A stretch of DNA of 64,000 nucleotides, from the NCBI RefSeq assembly GCF_963082655.1, contig NC_081552.1, forward strand, positions 97,019,592 through 97,083,591, given 5' to 3'. The stretch's first letter is position 1; each line of letters starts with the position of its first letter. Positions 10,336 through 22,089 of this stretch are shown in pieces. Made by a program: the position numbers and the translations under genes. The notes under the pieces were generated by a model, which saw only the letters and a list, made by a program, of their open reading frames with translations, had not been told where the DNA came from and made no database searches. The stretch is from Stomoxys calcitrans. Lineage: Eukaryota > Arthropoda > Insecta > Diptera > Muscidae.

Positions 10336-11200
10336 AGCGGCTATGAGAATTATGGGATGGGATGGGAGAATAGATTGAAAATGGGAACAGCTCATACCAT
10401 CGCGGTATAATCGAGGCGACGATAGGAAACCTGGAAGGAAGGGGAGAGGTTTCCGATCGGATACCTGAGATGAACCTTGAAGTCGAGTGCGACGCACTCC
10501 TACCATATGCACAGTCGTGGATTGACGGAACCCTAGTATTGCCATCTGGAAGATCATCCAGGGACTGACATGTGTTTTAGACTGCCTGACCATAATACAG
10601 TCCTGCAGGCGGAGATCCGGGCGATCACGGAATGCGTGAAGTGGTGTGGTGCTAACGCGAGGACGTCGAGTCTGATCATCTTTACCGACAGTAAAATTAA
10701 AAGGGTAATAACAACCAGGACGGTAAGTTCACGAACAGTATTGCTGTGTAAGAAGGACATTAACGCCTTCTCTTAGGATGGGAAAATCCGAATCGTTTGG
10801 GTGCCGGGCCATAACGGAGAAAGGAGAAATGAATCGTCAGACGATTTGGCGGTGAAGGTCATAGGACGGTCGTCAAAAAACTTGGTTAACCCGAAGCCTC
10901 TCCGGTCGACGCAGTCCGAGTTAAGGGAGTGGACGACGAATGCGCATGCAACATTGTGGAACAGCGAAACGGTCGGTAGAACGGCGAAAATCCTATGGGG
11001 GGATCAAGATCGTGAGAAGACGAGGCTATTACTGAAAGGAAGCAAGAAGGAGGTCAGTATAGCTATTGGTATCATAACGGGACACAAAGGACTACGTGCT
11101 CACTTATGTAAAATCGGTGCGGCAATTGATAGAATGTGTAGGGCATGCGTGGAAGATGATGAGACGTGGGAGCATTTCTTTCAGCATCAGCACTTTCAGG
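10336..11200 (+). pseudogene. Retrotransposon copy 4: RNase H and C-terminal Cys region
   Basis: This plus-strand piece covers the end of the RT, RNase H and the C-terminus. RNase H signatures are LQAEIRAITECVKW (Glu), LIIFTDSK (Asp) and VPGHNGERRNESSDDLA, which retains the HG and the final acidic pair. Downstream (10801-11200, open) come LREWTTNAHATLWN, GIITGHKGLRAHLCKIG and MCRACVEDDETWEHFF. The latter matches the C-terminal Cys/His segment of LOA/I-type ORF2, but the final Cys residues are lost. Stops and shifts separate the two open blocks. It is the only copy on the plus strand and ends at a DINE junction. Confidence 0.75.
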
Positions 11201-12196
11201 TTTATCGGTCCATGTTTTGATATAGCTGTCATATAAGCCGATCTTGGGTCTTGAATTCTTGAGCCTCTAGAGGGCGCAATTCTTATCCGATTTGAATGAA
11301 TTTTGGCACGACGTGTTTTGTTATGATATTCAATAACTGTTCCAAGTATGGTTCAAATCGGTTCATAACCTGATATAGCTGCCATATAAATCGATCTTGG
11401 GTCTTGACTTCTTGAGCCTCTAGAGTGCGCAATTCCTATCCGATTGGAATGAAATTTTGCACGACATGTTTTGTTATGATATACAACATCTGTGCCAAGA
11501 ATGGTTCAAATCGGTCCGTAATCGATATAGCTGTCATATAAACCGATCTAGGATCTTGGCATCTTGAGCCTCTAGAGGCGCAATTCTCATCCGATTTGAA
11601 TGAATTTTGCACGACGTGTTTTGTTATGATATCCAACAACTGTGCCAAGTATGGTTCAAATCGGTTCATAACCTGATATAGCTGTCATATAAGCCGATCT
11701 GGGATCTTGACTTCTTGAGCCTGTAGAGGTCCCAATTCTTATCCGATTGGAATGAAATTTTGCACGACGTGTTTTGTTATGATATCCAACAACTGTGCCA
11801 AATGGGGTTCAAATCGGTTCATAACCTGATATAGCTGTCATATAAACCCATCTGGGATCTTGACTTCTTGAGCCTCTATAGGTCGCAATTATTATCCGAT
11901 TAAGCTGAAATTTTGTACGACGTTTTCTCTCATGATGATCAACATACGTGTTTATTATGGTCTTAATCGCAATTCTTATTCAAATTGGCTGACATTTTAC
12001 ACAAGTCTGCAACATATAATTTAATTGTTGTCCAAACCGGACCATATCTTAAAATCGCTCTAATAGCAGAGCAAATCTTTTCTTATATACTTTTTTGCCT
12101 AAGAAGAGATGCCGGGAAAAGAACTCGACAAATGCGATCCATGGTGGAGGGTATATAAGATTCGGCCCGGCCGAACTTAGCACGATTTTATTTGTT
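11201..12196 (+). mobile_element. DINE-1-like family A, 5'-truncated
   Basis: The copy begins inside the element at TCGGTCCATGTTTTGATATAGC, directly against retrotransposon copy 4. It has about five 153-bp monomers and ends with the 3' hairpin and ACTTAGCACGATTTTATTTGTT. The next bases (ATATATAAGAAGAT) resemble a family C tail, so the copy was probably inserted into one. Confidence 0.85.
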
Positions 12197-12247
12197 ATAT
12201 ATAAGAAGATTTGTGTCAATATTCGATATAATTTGTTTTGACTGCCA
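12197..12247. other. Family C tail remnant and spacer
   Basis: ATATATAAGAAGATTTGTGT matches the end of family C seen at 30.5 kb. The remaining ~30 bp match nothing seen elsewhere. Confidence 0.4.
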
Positions 12248-12697
12248 TTTTTATACCATCCACCATAGGATGGGGGTATACTAATTTCGTCATTCTGTTT
12301 GTAAGTACTCGAAATATTCGCCTGAGACCCCATAAAGTATATATATTCTTGATCGTGGCGACATTTTATGCCGATCTAGCCATGTTCGTCCGTCTGTCTG
12401 TCCGTCTGTCTGTCGAAAGCACGCTTTCTTCCGAAGGAGTAAAGCCCGATACAGCTCCCATATAAATCCATCTCTCTATTTTACTTATTGAACCCCCAAA
12501 GGGCGCAATGCCAACATATAATTTAATTGTGGTCTAAACCGAATCATAGCTTGATATCGCTCTAATAGCGGAGCAAATCTTTTCTTATATAATTTTTGCC
12601 TTAGAGGAGATGTAGGGAAAAGAACTCGACAAATGCGCTCCATGGTGGAGGGTATATAAGATTCGGCCCGACCGAACTTAGCACGCTTTTACTTGTT
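12248..12697 (+). mobile_element. DINE-1-like family A, internally deleted
   Basis: Both termini are present. The 5' end TTTTTATACCATCCACCATA is followed by a (GTCY)n tract at 12384-12414. Near 12444 the sequence jumps from 'ggagtaaag' directly into the 3' unique region ('cccgatacagctcccat'), which removes all 153-bp monomers. The 3' hairpin and ACGCTTTTACTTGTT close the copy at 12697. This ~450-bp form is a minimal DINE. Confidence 0.85.
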
Positions 12698-12979
12698 ATA
12701 CCCTCCACCATAGGATGGGGGTATACTAATTTCGTCATTCTGTTTGTAACCACTCGAAATATTCGTCTGAGACCCCATAAAGTATATATTTTCTTGATCG
12801 TCGCGACATTTGATGTCGATCTAGCCATGTCCGTCCGTCTGTCCGCCCGTCTGTCCATCAGTCTGTCAGTCGAAAGCATGCTAACTTCCGAAGGAGTAAA
12901 GCTAGCTGCTTGAAATTTTGCACAAATACTTCTTATTAGTTTAGGTCGGTTGGTATTGTAAATGGGCCATATGGGTCAA
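12698..12979 (+). mobile_element. DINE-1-like family A, 5' end only, in tandem with the previous copy
   Basis: The 5' end (ATACCCTCCACCATAGGATG) follows the ACTTGTT of the previous copy with no spacer, making a head-to-tail tandem. A (GTCY)n tract lies at 12829-12871. The copy stops at 12979, where family C sequence ('tccgtttggcgcgttttggggg') starts. Confidence 0.8.
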
Positions 12980-13160
12980 TCCGTTTGGCGCGTTTTGGGG
13001 GTGGGCGGCCCTCCTAGGCTCCCCACCTTAAATTCTTATACCAAATTTTTTTGTTTAGTTTAATGTTAGTCTGCCACCAAAATTTCGCTTAAATCACCCT
13101 ACCCATCTCCGAGATCTGGTGTTTTTGAAAATTATTGTTAAGGCCCGACTTAGAGTGGGA
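12980..13160 (+). repeat. Family C fragment
   Basis: The fragment shows the G-rich monomer block, then 'attcttataccaaattttt' and 'atttcgcttaaatcaccctacccatctccgag'. These match the family C 3' region at 7900-8000 and 30240-30310. Confidence 0.6.
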
Positions 13161-13453
13161 AAGTTAAAAAATAATACCGCAAACAACCGCATCGAAGTAA
13201 TAACGAAGGTAAATGCTGTATGATCAATTTTGACCACTCTGCGCTCATTCTGTTCACGATGGCTTCTATTTACAAATTAGCGCCATTTATTGGCTGTTTT
13301 CAATTGGAACAACTAAATCTATTTGAAAACAGCCAGCAGATGACTTAAATGTTAGTGCTTATACTCGCTTGGAGTGGCTTAACGCCTATAACATCATCAC
13401 GTGGTAGTTGTCTATAAATGACTGTATACCTATTAAATAGTAATCATTTAGTC
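13161..13453 (+). repeat. Interspersed repeat R6, copy 1
   Basis: The block matches 60836-61169 at several places: 'ttttgaccactctgcgctc', 'aacaactaaatc', 'agatgacttaaatgttagtgct', 'actcgcttggagtgg' and 'tattaaatagtaatcatttagtc'. Both copies are followed immediately by a DINE 5' end. I do not recognise a class. A hairpin arm present in copy 2 is diverged here. Confidence 0.6.
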
Positions 13454-14269
13454 TTTTTATACCCTCCACTATAGGATGGGGGGTATACTAATTTCGTCAT
13501 TCTGTTTGAAACTACTCGAAATATTCGTCTGAGACCCCATAAAGTATATATTCTTGATCGTCGTGACATTTTTTTTCGATCTAGCCATGTCCGTCCGTCT
13601 GTCTGTCGAAAGCACGCTAACGTCCGAAGGAGTAAAGCTAGCCGCTTGAAATTTTGCACAAATACTTCTTATTAGTGTAGGTCGGTTGGTATTGCACAAT
13701 AAATGGGCCAGATCGGTCCATGTTTTGATAGAGGTCGCAATTATTATCCGATTAAGCTGAAATTTTGCATGATGTCTTTTGTTATAACTTTCAACAACTG
13801 TGCTAAGAATACTTCAAATCGGTTCATAACCTGATATAGCTGCCATATAAACCGATCTGGGATCTTTATTTCTTGAGCTTCTAGGGGTCGCAATTATTAT
13901 CCGATTTGCCTGAAATTTTGTAAGACGGATCCTCTCATGACCATCAACATACGTCTTTATTATGGTCTGAATCGGTATATAGCCCGAAACAGCTCCCATA
14001 TAAATCGATCGCTCAATTTTACTTCTTGAGCCCCAAAGGGCGCAATTCTTATTCGAATTGGCTGACATTTTACACAGGTCTCCAACATATAATTTAATTG
14101 TGGTCCAAACCGGACCATATCTTGATATCGCTCTAATAGCAGAGCAAATATATTCTTATATCCTTTGTTTGCCTAAAAGATATACCGTGGCAAGAACTCG
14201 AAAAATGCGATCCATGGTGGAGGGTATAAAAGACGCGGCCCGGCCGAACTTAGCACGCTTTTATTTGTT
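13454..14269 (+). mobile_element. DINE-1-like family A, internally deleted
   Basis: The 5' terminus at 13454 is followed by a very short (GTCY)n (13589-13607). A deletion junction lies near 13728 ('ccatgttttgata' to 'gaggtcgcaatt'), so only about one monomer remains before the 3' region. The 3' end is a hairpin and ACGCTTTTATTTGTT. The terminus is followed by a second 3' end. Confidence 0.85.
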
Positions 14270-14375
14270 CAATATTCTTTGTTTGCCTAAAAGAGATACC
14301 GCGCATAGATCTCGACAAATGCGATCCATGATTATAAGATTCGGCTCGGCCGATTTTAGCACCCTCTTACTTGTT
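14270..14375 (+). repeat. Duplicated DINE 3' terminus (tandem)
   Basis: A second ~106-bp 3' end ('ctttgtttgcctaaaagagat', 'tcggctcggccgattttagcaccctcttacttgtt') follows the first directly. It differs from its neighbour at several sites, so it is not a very recent duplication. The same arrangement occurs at 24.3, 38.6, 40.2 and 46.9 kb. Confidence 0.75.
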
Positions 14376-15859
14376 TTCTGTCAAGCACCTTTCGTTGCAG
14401 GCCTATATTGTCGTGATTGGTTCATAAATCCATTTGAGGGGGTTTGGGTGGCCGCCGACGCACCCAACCTCTGAGATCTGGTGTTTTAAAAATTTTGGTA
14501 ATGAGAAGTGATTTTTAAGGGAGATATGTCACCTCAGACATTTCCACACAAATATCGATATTAAATTTGTGCTTTACTCCCAAATCTCTTTTATTTGAGC
14601 CCCATATTGCTTTGGGCACTTTGCACTGAAAATAGATATCAAATTCGTTCTTTAATCCCAAATATCTTTTGAGCCCCATATTGCCATAGTCGGAAATAAA
14701 GTCCAGTTTAGGAGGCTTTAGGGCGTATTTCCAAGCACTTGGTTGCAAAATTGGATATCAGACTCGTTTTATGCTCTTATATACCTTTCATTTGAGTCCC
14801 ATACAGTCATAATGGGTCAATGAACCTATTTGACTTATTTTTAAGAGAAAAAGCATTACCTAGACTTAATGGGGCGATCCGCTAGGTACTTAGACCCAAG
14901 ATTTTAATACGATATTCCTTTTCTAGTCTCTAATACCTATAACTTGATACCCATATTGTGCCCATCGGTCAACTTTTATTTTTTGGTGATGTTTTTGGGA
15001 TATGGGGGACGGACCCTCCCTCCATGCGATATCAAAAAATTATAAAGTCTATGTTTCCTTCCAGACCAATCTACTCAAACTTTGAACATTTTAAGAAAAT
15101 CGGTTTAGCCGTTTTTAATTCCACGGAACAATGAACCAAACCGAGTCCCATATACTCATAACTGGTTAATATGTCCGTTTGGGGCATTTTCGGGGGGTTG
15201 TTGTGACCCCTATACTTCAATCTGATTTTGTATGCCAAATTCGTAATCTACTCCCGAATGCCTTTCATTTGAGCCCCATATTGATATGAACGTTCAATTT
15301 GTCTGCTTGGAGGAATTTTTTAGATAGGGCAACTTCCTGGGTATTTGGACCCAATTTTTAATACCATATTTGCATTCCACTCTTTAATACCTTTCATTTA
15401 ATACCCATATTCATCCATTTTGATTTTGGATGGTTATTTTTGGAGTAACGGGAATGGTCCGCCTCCTACCGATATTAACAAATTATAAAGCCTGTTCCTC
15501 CCTACTGCCAATCAACTCCCGAATACCTTTCATTTGAGTCTAAAATTTTCATGATCGTCCAATAAACCTATTTTCAGGGGTTTTGGGGTTGGAGCGGCCC
15601 AATTTTTTATATGAAATTTGTACTCTACTCCTGAATACCTTTCAATTAAGTCTCATATTGTTCTGATTAGTACACTTTAATTTTTGGATATTACTTTTAG
15701 GGTAAGGGAAAGGTCCGCCCCCTTTCCGACATCAAAAAGTTATATAGCCTATGTTTCCTTTCAGACCAACCTACACAATCTGTGAAAATTTTAATGTAAT
15801 CGGTTCAGCCAGTTTGAGTTTATACGGAACAAACAAACACAAATTAATCTTATATATAA
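14376..15859 (+). mobile_element. Family C element, 5'-truncated
   Basis: About eleven degenerate ~125-130-bp monomers run to the conserved tail, 'tcggttcagcc' then CAAACACAAATTAATCTTATATATAA, ending at 15859. The segment around 14480-14620 matches 5625-5720 of the long copy ('taatgagaagtg', 'cacctcagacatttc'). This supports one element with a fixed internal order rather than a homogeneous satellite. Confidence 0.65.
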
Positions 15860-16471
15860 CCGGGCCGTTCTGAATTTTATATACACTCCCCCATGGATCG
15901 CATTTGTCGAGTTCTTTTCCCGGCATCTCTTCTTAGGCAAAAAAGGATATAAGAAAAGATTTGCTCTGCTATTAGAGCGATATCAAGATATGGTCCGGTT
16001 TGGACCACGATTAAATTATATGTTGGAGACCTGTGTAAAATGTCAGCCAATTCGAATAAGAATTGCGCCCTTTAGGGGCTCAAGAAATAAAATACAGAGA
16101 TCGATTTATATGGGAGCTGTATCGGCCTATAGACCGATTCAGACCATAATAAACACCTAGGTTGATGGTTATGAGAGGATCCGTAGACCATAATTTCAGG
16201 CAAATCGGATAATAATTGCGACCTCTAGAGGCTCAAGAAGTCATGATCCCAGATCGGTTTATATGGCAACTATCTCAGGTTATGAACCGATTTGAACCTT
16301 ATTTGACACAGTTGTTGAAAGTAAGAATAAAATACTTCATGAAATTTTTCAACCAAATCGGATAGGAATTGTGCCCTCTCGAAGCTCAAGAAGTCAAGTC
16401 CCCAGATCTGTTTATATGACTGCTATATCAGGTTATGAACCGATTTTAATCATACTTGGCACAGTTGTTGG
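15860..16471 (-). mobile_element. DINE-1-like family A, left arm of an inverted pair
   Basis: The reversed 3' end ('ccgggccgttctgaattttatat') begins directly after the family C tail. The copy runs through the 3' region and about two monomers. At 16471-16472 orientation switches without a spacer. Confidence 0.8.
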
Positions 16472-17066
16472 AGCTGCCATATAAACCGATCTTGGGTCTT
16501 GAATTCTTGAGTCTCTAGAGTGCGCAATTCTTATCCTATTGGAATGAAATTTTACACGACGTGTTTTGTTATGATATCCAACAACTTTGCCAAGTATGAT
16601 TTAAATCGGTTCATAACCTGATATAGCTGCCATATAAACCGATCTTGGGTCTTGACTTCTTGAGCCTCTACAGGGCGCAATTCTTATCCGATTTGCCTGA
16701 AATTTTGTACGACGGATTCTCTCATGACCATCAACCTACGTGTTTATTATGGTCTGAATCGGTCTATAGCCCGATTCAGCTCCCATATAAATCGATCTCT
16801 CTATTTCTCTATTTTACTTCTTGAGCCCCTAAAGGGCGCAATTCTTATTCGAATTGGCTGACATTTTAAACAGGTCTCCAACATATAATTTAATTGTGGT
16901 CCAAACCGGACCATACTTTGATATCGCTCTAATAGCAGAGCAAACCTTTTCCTATATCCTTTGTTTGCCTAAAAAGAGATACCGTGGCAAGAGCTCGACA
17001 AATGCGATCCATGGTGGAGGGTATAAAAGATTCGGCCCGACCGAACTTAGCATGCTTTTACTTGTT
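16472..17066 (+). mobile_element. DINE-1-like family A, right arm of the inverted pair
   Basis: The copy begins inside a monomer ('gctgccatataaaccgatc') and ends with a regular 3' terminus (CATGCTTTTACTTGTT). Together with 15860-16471 it forms a ~1.2-kb palindrome whose two outer edges are both DINE 3' ends and which has no 5' end. Confidence 0.8.
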
Positions 17067-17606
17067 TGTTTATTAGTCTGTTTGTGTGTTCCTTATAGAC
17101 TCAGAAACGGCTGAACCGATTTTCTTGAAATTTTCACAAATGGTGCATAATGACCCCGTGGTGAAAATAGGGTACTACATTTTTTGATATTTGAAGCGGG
17201 GAGGACCCTCCCCCTTACCCTAATTTTCAGAAATGCCAGATCTCGGAGATGGGTGGTGCAATTTAAGCAAAATTAGGTATGCTCTCATATAGTACCTAGG
17301 GGGGCTGCCACACCCTAAAACCTACCAAACATATATTTAGACCAATCACGACTATATGGAACCCAAACGAAAGGTATTTAGGATGAGAACTCGTATCTGA
17401 TATCCAATTGTCGGACCAAGTGCTAGGGGGACCACCCCAAGCCCCAAAACAAACCTAAATCGGGCATATTTACCGACCATGGCTATATGGGACTCAAATG
17501 AAAGGTATTTGGGAATAAAATACGAATCTGATATTCAAATGTGGGACCACATTTCTGGGGGTCCAGCCCTTTTCCAAAACACCCCTCAAACAGGACTAAT
17601 TTACTA
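17067..17606 (-). mobile_element. Family C fragment (3' tail and monomers), reversed
   Basis: From the left, the reversed tail (GTTTGTTTATTAGTCTGTTTG, 'ctcagaaacggctgaaccg') is followed by the 'ggaccctcccccttaccctaatttt' block and two or three reversed monomers. It ends at the next DINE. The same reversed order occurs at 29.5 kb. Confidence 0.65.
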
Positions 17607-17837
17607 TCCGCTTGGAATGAAATTTTGCACGACGTGTTTTGTTATGATATCCAACAACTTTGCCTAGTATAGTTCAAATCGGTCCATAACCTGATACAGC
17701 TGCTATATAAACCGATCTTGGGTCTTGAATTCTTGAGCCTCTAGAGTGCGCAATTCTTATCCTATTGGAATGAAATTTCGCACGACGTGTTAAGTTATGA
17801 TATCCAATAACTGTGCCAAGTATGGCTTAAATCGGTC
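17607..17837 (+). mobile_element. DINE-1-like family A monomers, fragment
   Basis: About 1.5 monomers in plus orientation, without either terminus. At 17838 the orientation flips to minus in the middle of a monomer ('aaatcggtc' to 'caaaacacg'). Confidence 0.75.
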
Positions 17838-18251
17838 CAAAACACGTCGGGCAAAATTTCATTCCAATCGGATAAGAATTGCGCACTCTAGAGGCTCAAG
17901 AAGTCAAGACCCAAGATCGGTTTATATGACAGCTATATGAAAACATAGACCGATATGGCCCATTTACAATACCAACCGACCTACACTAATAAAAAGTATT
18001 TGTGCAAAATTTTAAGCGGCTATCTTTACTGCTTCGGAAGTTAGCGTGCTTTCGACAGACAGACGGAAGGATGGTCGGAGGGACGGGCGGACAAACGGAC
18101 GGACGGACAGACGGACGGACATTGCTAGATCGACAAAAAATGTCACGACGACCAAGAATATATATACTTTATGGGGTCTCAGACGAATATTTCGAGTAGT
18201 TACAAACAGAATGACGAAATGAGTATACCCCCACCCTATAGTGGAGGGTAT
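17838..18251 (-). mobile_element. DINE-1-like family A, 5' part
   Basis: One monomer leads to the 5' conserved block, an irregular (GGAC)n tract at 18054-18120, and the 5' terminus CCCTATAGTGGAGGGTATAA. It is followed without spacer by the 3' end of the next copy, so the two are tandem. Confidence 0.8.
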
Positions 18252-19427
18252 AACAAGGAAAAGCGTGCTAAGTTCTTTTATATTGGATTGCCCAAAAAGT
18301 AATTGCGGATTTTTTAAAAGAAAGTAAATGCATTTTTAATAAAACTTAGAATGAACTTTAAATATACTTTTTTTACACTTTTTTTCTAAAGCAAGCTAAA
18401 AGTAACAGCTGATAACTGACAGGAGAAAGAATACAATTACAGAGTCACAAGCTGTGAAAAAAATGAAAATATATATGAAAAATCCGCAATTACTTTTTGG
18501 CCAACCCAATACATTCCGCCACGGATCGCATTTGTCGAGCTCTTGCCACGGTATCTCTTTTTAGGCAAACAAAGGATATAAGAAAAGAATTGCTCTGCTA
18601 TTAGAGCGATATCAAGATATGGTCCGGTTTATATATTGGAGACCTATGTAAAATGTCAGAATTGCTCCATTTGGGGGCTCAAGAAGTAAAATTGAGCGAT
18701 CGATTTATATGGGAGTTGTTTCGGGCTATAGACCGATTCAGACCATAATAAGCACGTATGTTGATGGTCATGAGAGGATCCGTTGCACAAAAATTCAGGC
18801 AAATCGGATAGTAATTGCGACCTCTCGAGTCTCAAGAAGTAAAGATCCCAGATCGATTTATATGACAGCAATATCAAATTATATACCGATTTGAAATATT
18901 CTTATCACAGGTGTTGAAAGTTATAACAAAAGACCTCATGCAAAATTTCATCTAAATCGGATAATAATTGCGTCCTCGAGTGGCTCAAGAAGTCAAGACC
19001 CCAGATCGGTTTATATGGCAGCTATATCAGGTTATTGACCGATTTAAACCATACTTGGCACAGTTATTTGATATCATAACAAAATACTTGGTGCAAAAAT
19101 TCAATCAAATCGGATAAGAATTGCGCCCTCTAGAGGCTCAAGAATTTAAGACCCAAGATCGGTTTATATGACAGCTATATCAGGTTATGAACCGATTTGA
19201 ACCATACTTCGCACAGTTATTGTATATCATTACTTAACACATCGTGCGAAATTTCATTTAAATCGGATAAGAATTGCGCCCTCTAGATGCTCAAGAAGTC
19301 AAGACCCAAGATCGGTTTATATGACGGCTATATTAGTTTATGGAATGATTTGAGCCGTACTTGATACAGTTGTTGGATATCATAACAAAATGCGTCGTGC
19401 AAAATTTCATTCCAATCGGATAAGAAG
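18252..19427 (-). mobile_element. DINE-1-like family A, 5'-truncated, interrupted by a mariner MITE
   Basis: The reversed 3' end AACAAGGAAAAGCGTGCTAAG is interrupted within ~30 bp by the MITE at 18283-18509. It resumes at 'ttccgccacggatcgcatttgtcgag'. The hairpin itself is lost around the insertion. About five monomers follow, to 19427. Confidence 0.8.
18283..18509. mobile_element. Mariner MITE, 227 bp with TIRs and TA duplication
   Basis: The ends are inverted repeats: TTGGATTGCCCAAAAAGTAA at left and, read in reverse, TTGGGTTGGCCAAAAAGTAA at right, both continuing TTGCGGATTTTT. TA dinucleotides flank the element (18281-18282 and 18510-18511), as expected for Tc1/mariner transposition. The AT-rich core has no transposase, so the element is non-autonomous. 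The TIR resembles mariners known from many insects. It lies inside the 3' end of a DINE and postdates that insertion. Confidence 0.9.
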
Positions 19428-19692
19428 AAATTTTTAATATATGATCTTCATCCGAGGTACATTCCAAATTCTTCGGGCTTATTTTTGTTTTCTTAAAGCC
19501 TTCATCAAATTTGGATATATTACGGTACTTTTCTTCAACAGATAAACTTTGTGTTGTGCGCTCTAAAAACTATAAATTAACCTCTAAAAAGAAAATTTTA
19601 ATTCAGGAATTTCGTGCTACTTACAAAATTCTTAATTGTTTTCAATACCACTCCCCTAAGTTAGTTCATGTCTGGTATTGTGTCTCCACTTA
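19428..19692. other. Unassigned AT-rich spacer
   Basis: A ~265-bp stretch matches nothing else in the window. It has a 60-codon open frame (19511-19693, plus) with no recognisable motif and a composition like the surrounding spacer. I see no gene or regulatory signal in it. Confidence 0.4.
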
Positions 19693-21200
19693 AGTGCCGG
19701 TATCTGCTACACGCGAAAGTCAGGCAATGACAAGGAAAATGCTCCAACGTCTCATCATCTGCCCCGCATGCCCACACATGCTATCACTTGCCCCACCGAT
19801 ATAACATAAGTGAGCTCGTAGTCCTATGTGTCCCTTCTCCTCCTTCTAGGTTTCCTATCGTCGTCTCGATTATACCGCGATGGTATGAGCTGCTCCCATC
19901 CTCAATCCATTCTCCATCGCCTAAAGTCTTATAGCCGCAGTGTCTGCCTCATACTTAATCTGTATGTCAATGGGTCGGATATCTAGGATAGCCTCCAGTG
20001 CCCTAGTGGGCGTGGTCCTCATCGCTCCCCCTGTCCCAAGGCAACATGTTATCTAAACCTTTTGTATGGTTCTTATGCTGAACTTTTTCTCCATAGCTAT
20101 CCACCAAACTACTGAGGCGTAAGTAAGTCTATGGTCTAATCACGCTCCCGTAGAGCCAGTGCACTATCCTCGGATTCAGGCCCCATTTTGAGCCTACGGC
20201 CCGTCTATATAGTGCCCAACTTCTGTGAGCCTTCTCAGTACGCTCCTGAATGTGACACTTCCAATTCAGTTTCCTGTCCAAGATCACACCTAAGCATTTG
20301 ACCTTGTCAGATGACCTCTGGCTCTAGGTCTAGCCCAGTCATTTGCCATGTTCAAGACCCTTTCGGCCCTTCTGCGTATCTCGTTCGGATCCTTACCCCT
20401 TAGAAGTATTCTGACATCGTCTGCGTAGCATTCAGGTTCAAATCCCTCCTCAGTCAGCATCCGTAATAGGTCATTTATGGTGTTCATCCATAGGAGTGGC
20501 GATAAAATGCCCCCTGTGGCGTGCCCTCTGCCAATTTCTCCCTTATATTTATGCCATTGGTCACACAATTTATCCACCTGTTCTTTAGAATATGGTTTAT
20601 CCATTCTCTAAGGACCGGGTCCACCCGGTACTGGTCTAAGATTTGGATCAGTGTGTCGTTCCGCACATTGTCTCCTCGATGTCAATGCATTCCGCCAGTG
20701 TGTACGTTTTCTTCTATTTTATGTACAACCTAGTGCAGGGCAGTCTCCACTGACCTTCCCTTGATATTGTGTGTTTGTATTTGAGCAGTTCGCTGGATGT
20801 CCTACTCTTTATCATGGTGTCCACAATACGTTCCATGGTTTTGAGTAGAAAGGACGTAAGTCTTATGGGTCTGTAGGCCTTTGGTGTCGAATAACTTATC
20901 TTGGCGGGATTGGGTATAAACACCACCCTTGCCTCCTGTCAGGCTTTCGGAATATATGCAAGTCCTAGGTACGCTGGGAAAATTTTAGCCCGATGAGGCG
21001 CCAGATAGTCTGCCTCTTTCTGTAGTAACGTCGGAAATATTCCATCAACTTAAATGGTTTAAAGCGCCTTTACCATAAATTCCGTATTTATAAACCTTCG
21101 ATCAACGTCATTATTCCAAGATTCCGGTGTCTCCATGAGTCCCATCGTATCCTGTGGAAAAGTCGAAGTTACAGTTTGGACATGGGTTTTTGCGAGAAAC
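19693..21200 (-). mobile_element. LOA/I-group-like retrotransposon copy 3 (RT-rich, degenerate)
   Basis: Read on the minus strand from 21200: the linker end (WNNDVDRRF), RT fingers, the palm with YADD, thumb, and then a C-terminal Cys region at about 19850-19693. The RNase H domain between thumb and C-terminus is deleted, the reverse of copy 1, which keeps RNase H and lost the palm. It begins directly after a DINE 5' end at 21201. Stops and frameshifts are frequent. Confidence 0.75.
20290..20950 (-). pseudogene. Reverse transcriptase fingers and palm
   Basis: Minus-strand frames give MVFIPNPAK, AYRPIRLTSFLLKTMERIVD, a palm entry (QYRVDPVLREWINHIL), a shifted motif B ('RGHATGGILSPLLW', or 'EGTPQGAF' in the adjoining frame) and motif C YADDVRILLRG. 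YADD is the catalytic Asp pair that coordinates the metal ions. At least two frameshifts break the domain. Downstream of RAERVLNMANDWA the sequence jumps into the thumb, with a deletion. Confidence 0.8.
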
Positions 21201-22089
21201 TTTTTATACCCTGCACCATAAGATGGGGGGTATACTAATTTCGTCATTCTGATTGTAACTACTCGAAATATTCGTCTCAGACCCCATAAAGTATATATAT
21301 TCTTGATTGTCGTGAAATTTTACGTCGATCTAGCCATGTCCGTCCGTCTGTCCGTCCGTCCGTCCGTCCGTCTGTCTGTCTGTCGAAAGCACGCTAACTT
21401 CCGAAGGAGTAAAGCTAGCCGCTTGAAATTTTGCACAAATACTTCTTATTAGTGTAGGTCGTTTGGTATTGTTAATGGGCCATATCGGTCCATGTTTTGA
21501 TATAGCTGCCATATAAACCGATCTTGGGTCTTGACTTCTTGAGCCTCTAGAGTGCGCAATTCTTATCCGATTGGAATGAAATTTTGCACGACGTGTTTTG
21601 TTATGATATACAACAACTGTGTCAAGTATGGTTCAAATCGGTATATAACCTGATATAGCTGCCATATAAACCGATCTTGGGTCTTGACTTCTTGAGCCTC
21701 TAGAGTGCGCAATTCTTATCCGATTGGAATGAAATTTTGCACGACGTGTTTTGTTATGATATTCAACAACTGTGCCGAGTATGGTTCAAATCGGTCCATA
21801 ACCTTTTATAGCTGTCATATAAACCGATCTTGGGTCTTGACTTCTTGAGCCTCTAGAGGGCGCAATTCTTATCCAATTTGAATGAATTTTGGCACGTAGT
21901 ATTTTGTTGTGATATACAACAACTGTGCCAAATATGGTTCAAATCGGTTCATAACCTGATATAGCTGTCATATAAACAGATCTGGGGACTTGACTTCTTG
22001 AGCTTTTAGAGGGCGCAATTCCTATCCGATTTGGCTGAAATTTCGCAAGACTTTTTTATTGTTACTTTCAACAACTATGTCAAATAAAG
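21201..22089 (+). mobile_element. DINE-1-like family A, 5' part
   Basis: The 5' end TTTTTATACCCTGCACCATA is followed by a (GTCY)n tract at 21338-21384 (137 bp inside) and four to five monomers. At 22089 the sequence passes from a monomer ('caagtcggttcacaacc') back into a 5' block ('ataaagtatatatattc'), the start of a higher-order duplication. Confidence 0.85.

Noticed and set aside
19511..19693. 60-codon open frame in AT-rich spacer as a small gene
   Set aside because: No motif, no codon-bias sign, no homologue in the window, and its length is as expected by chance.
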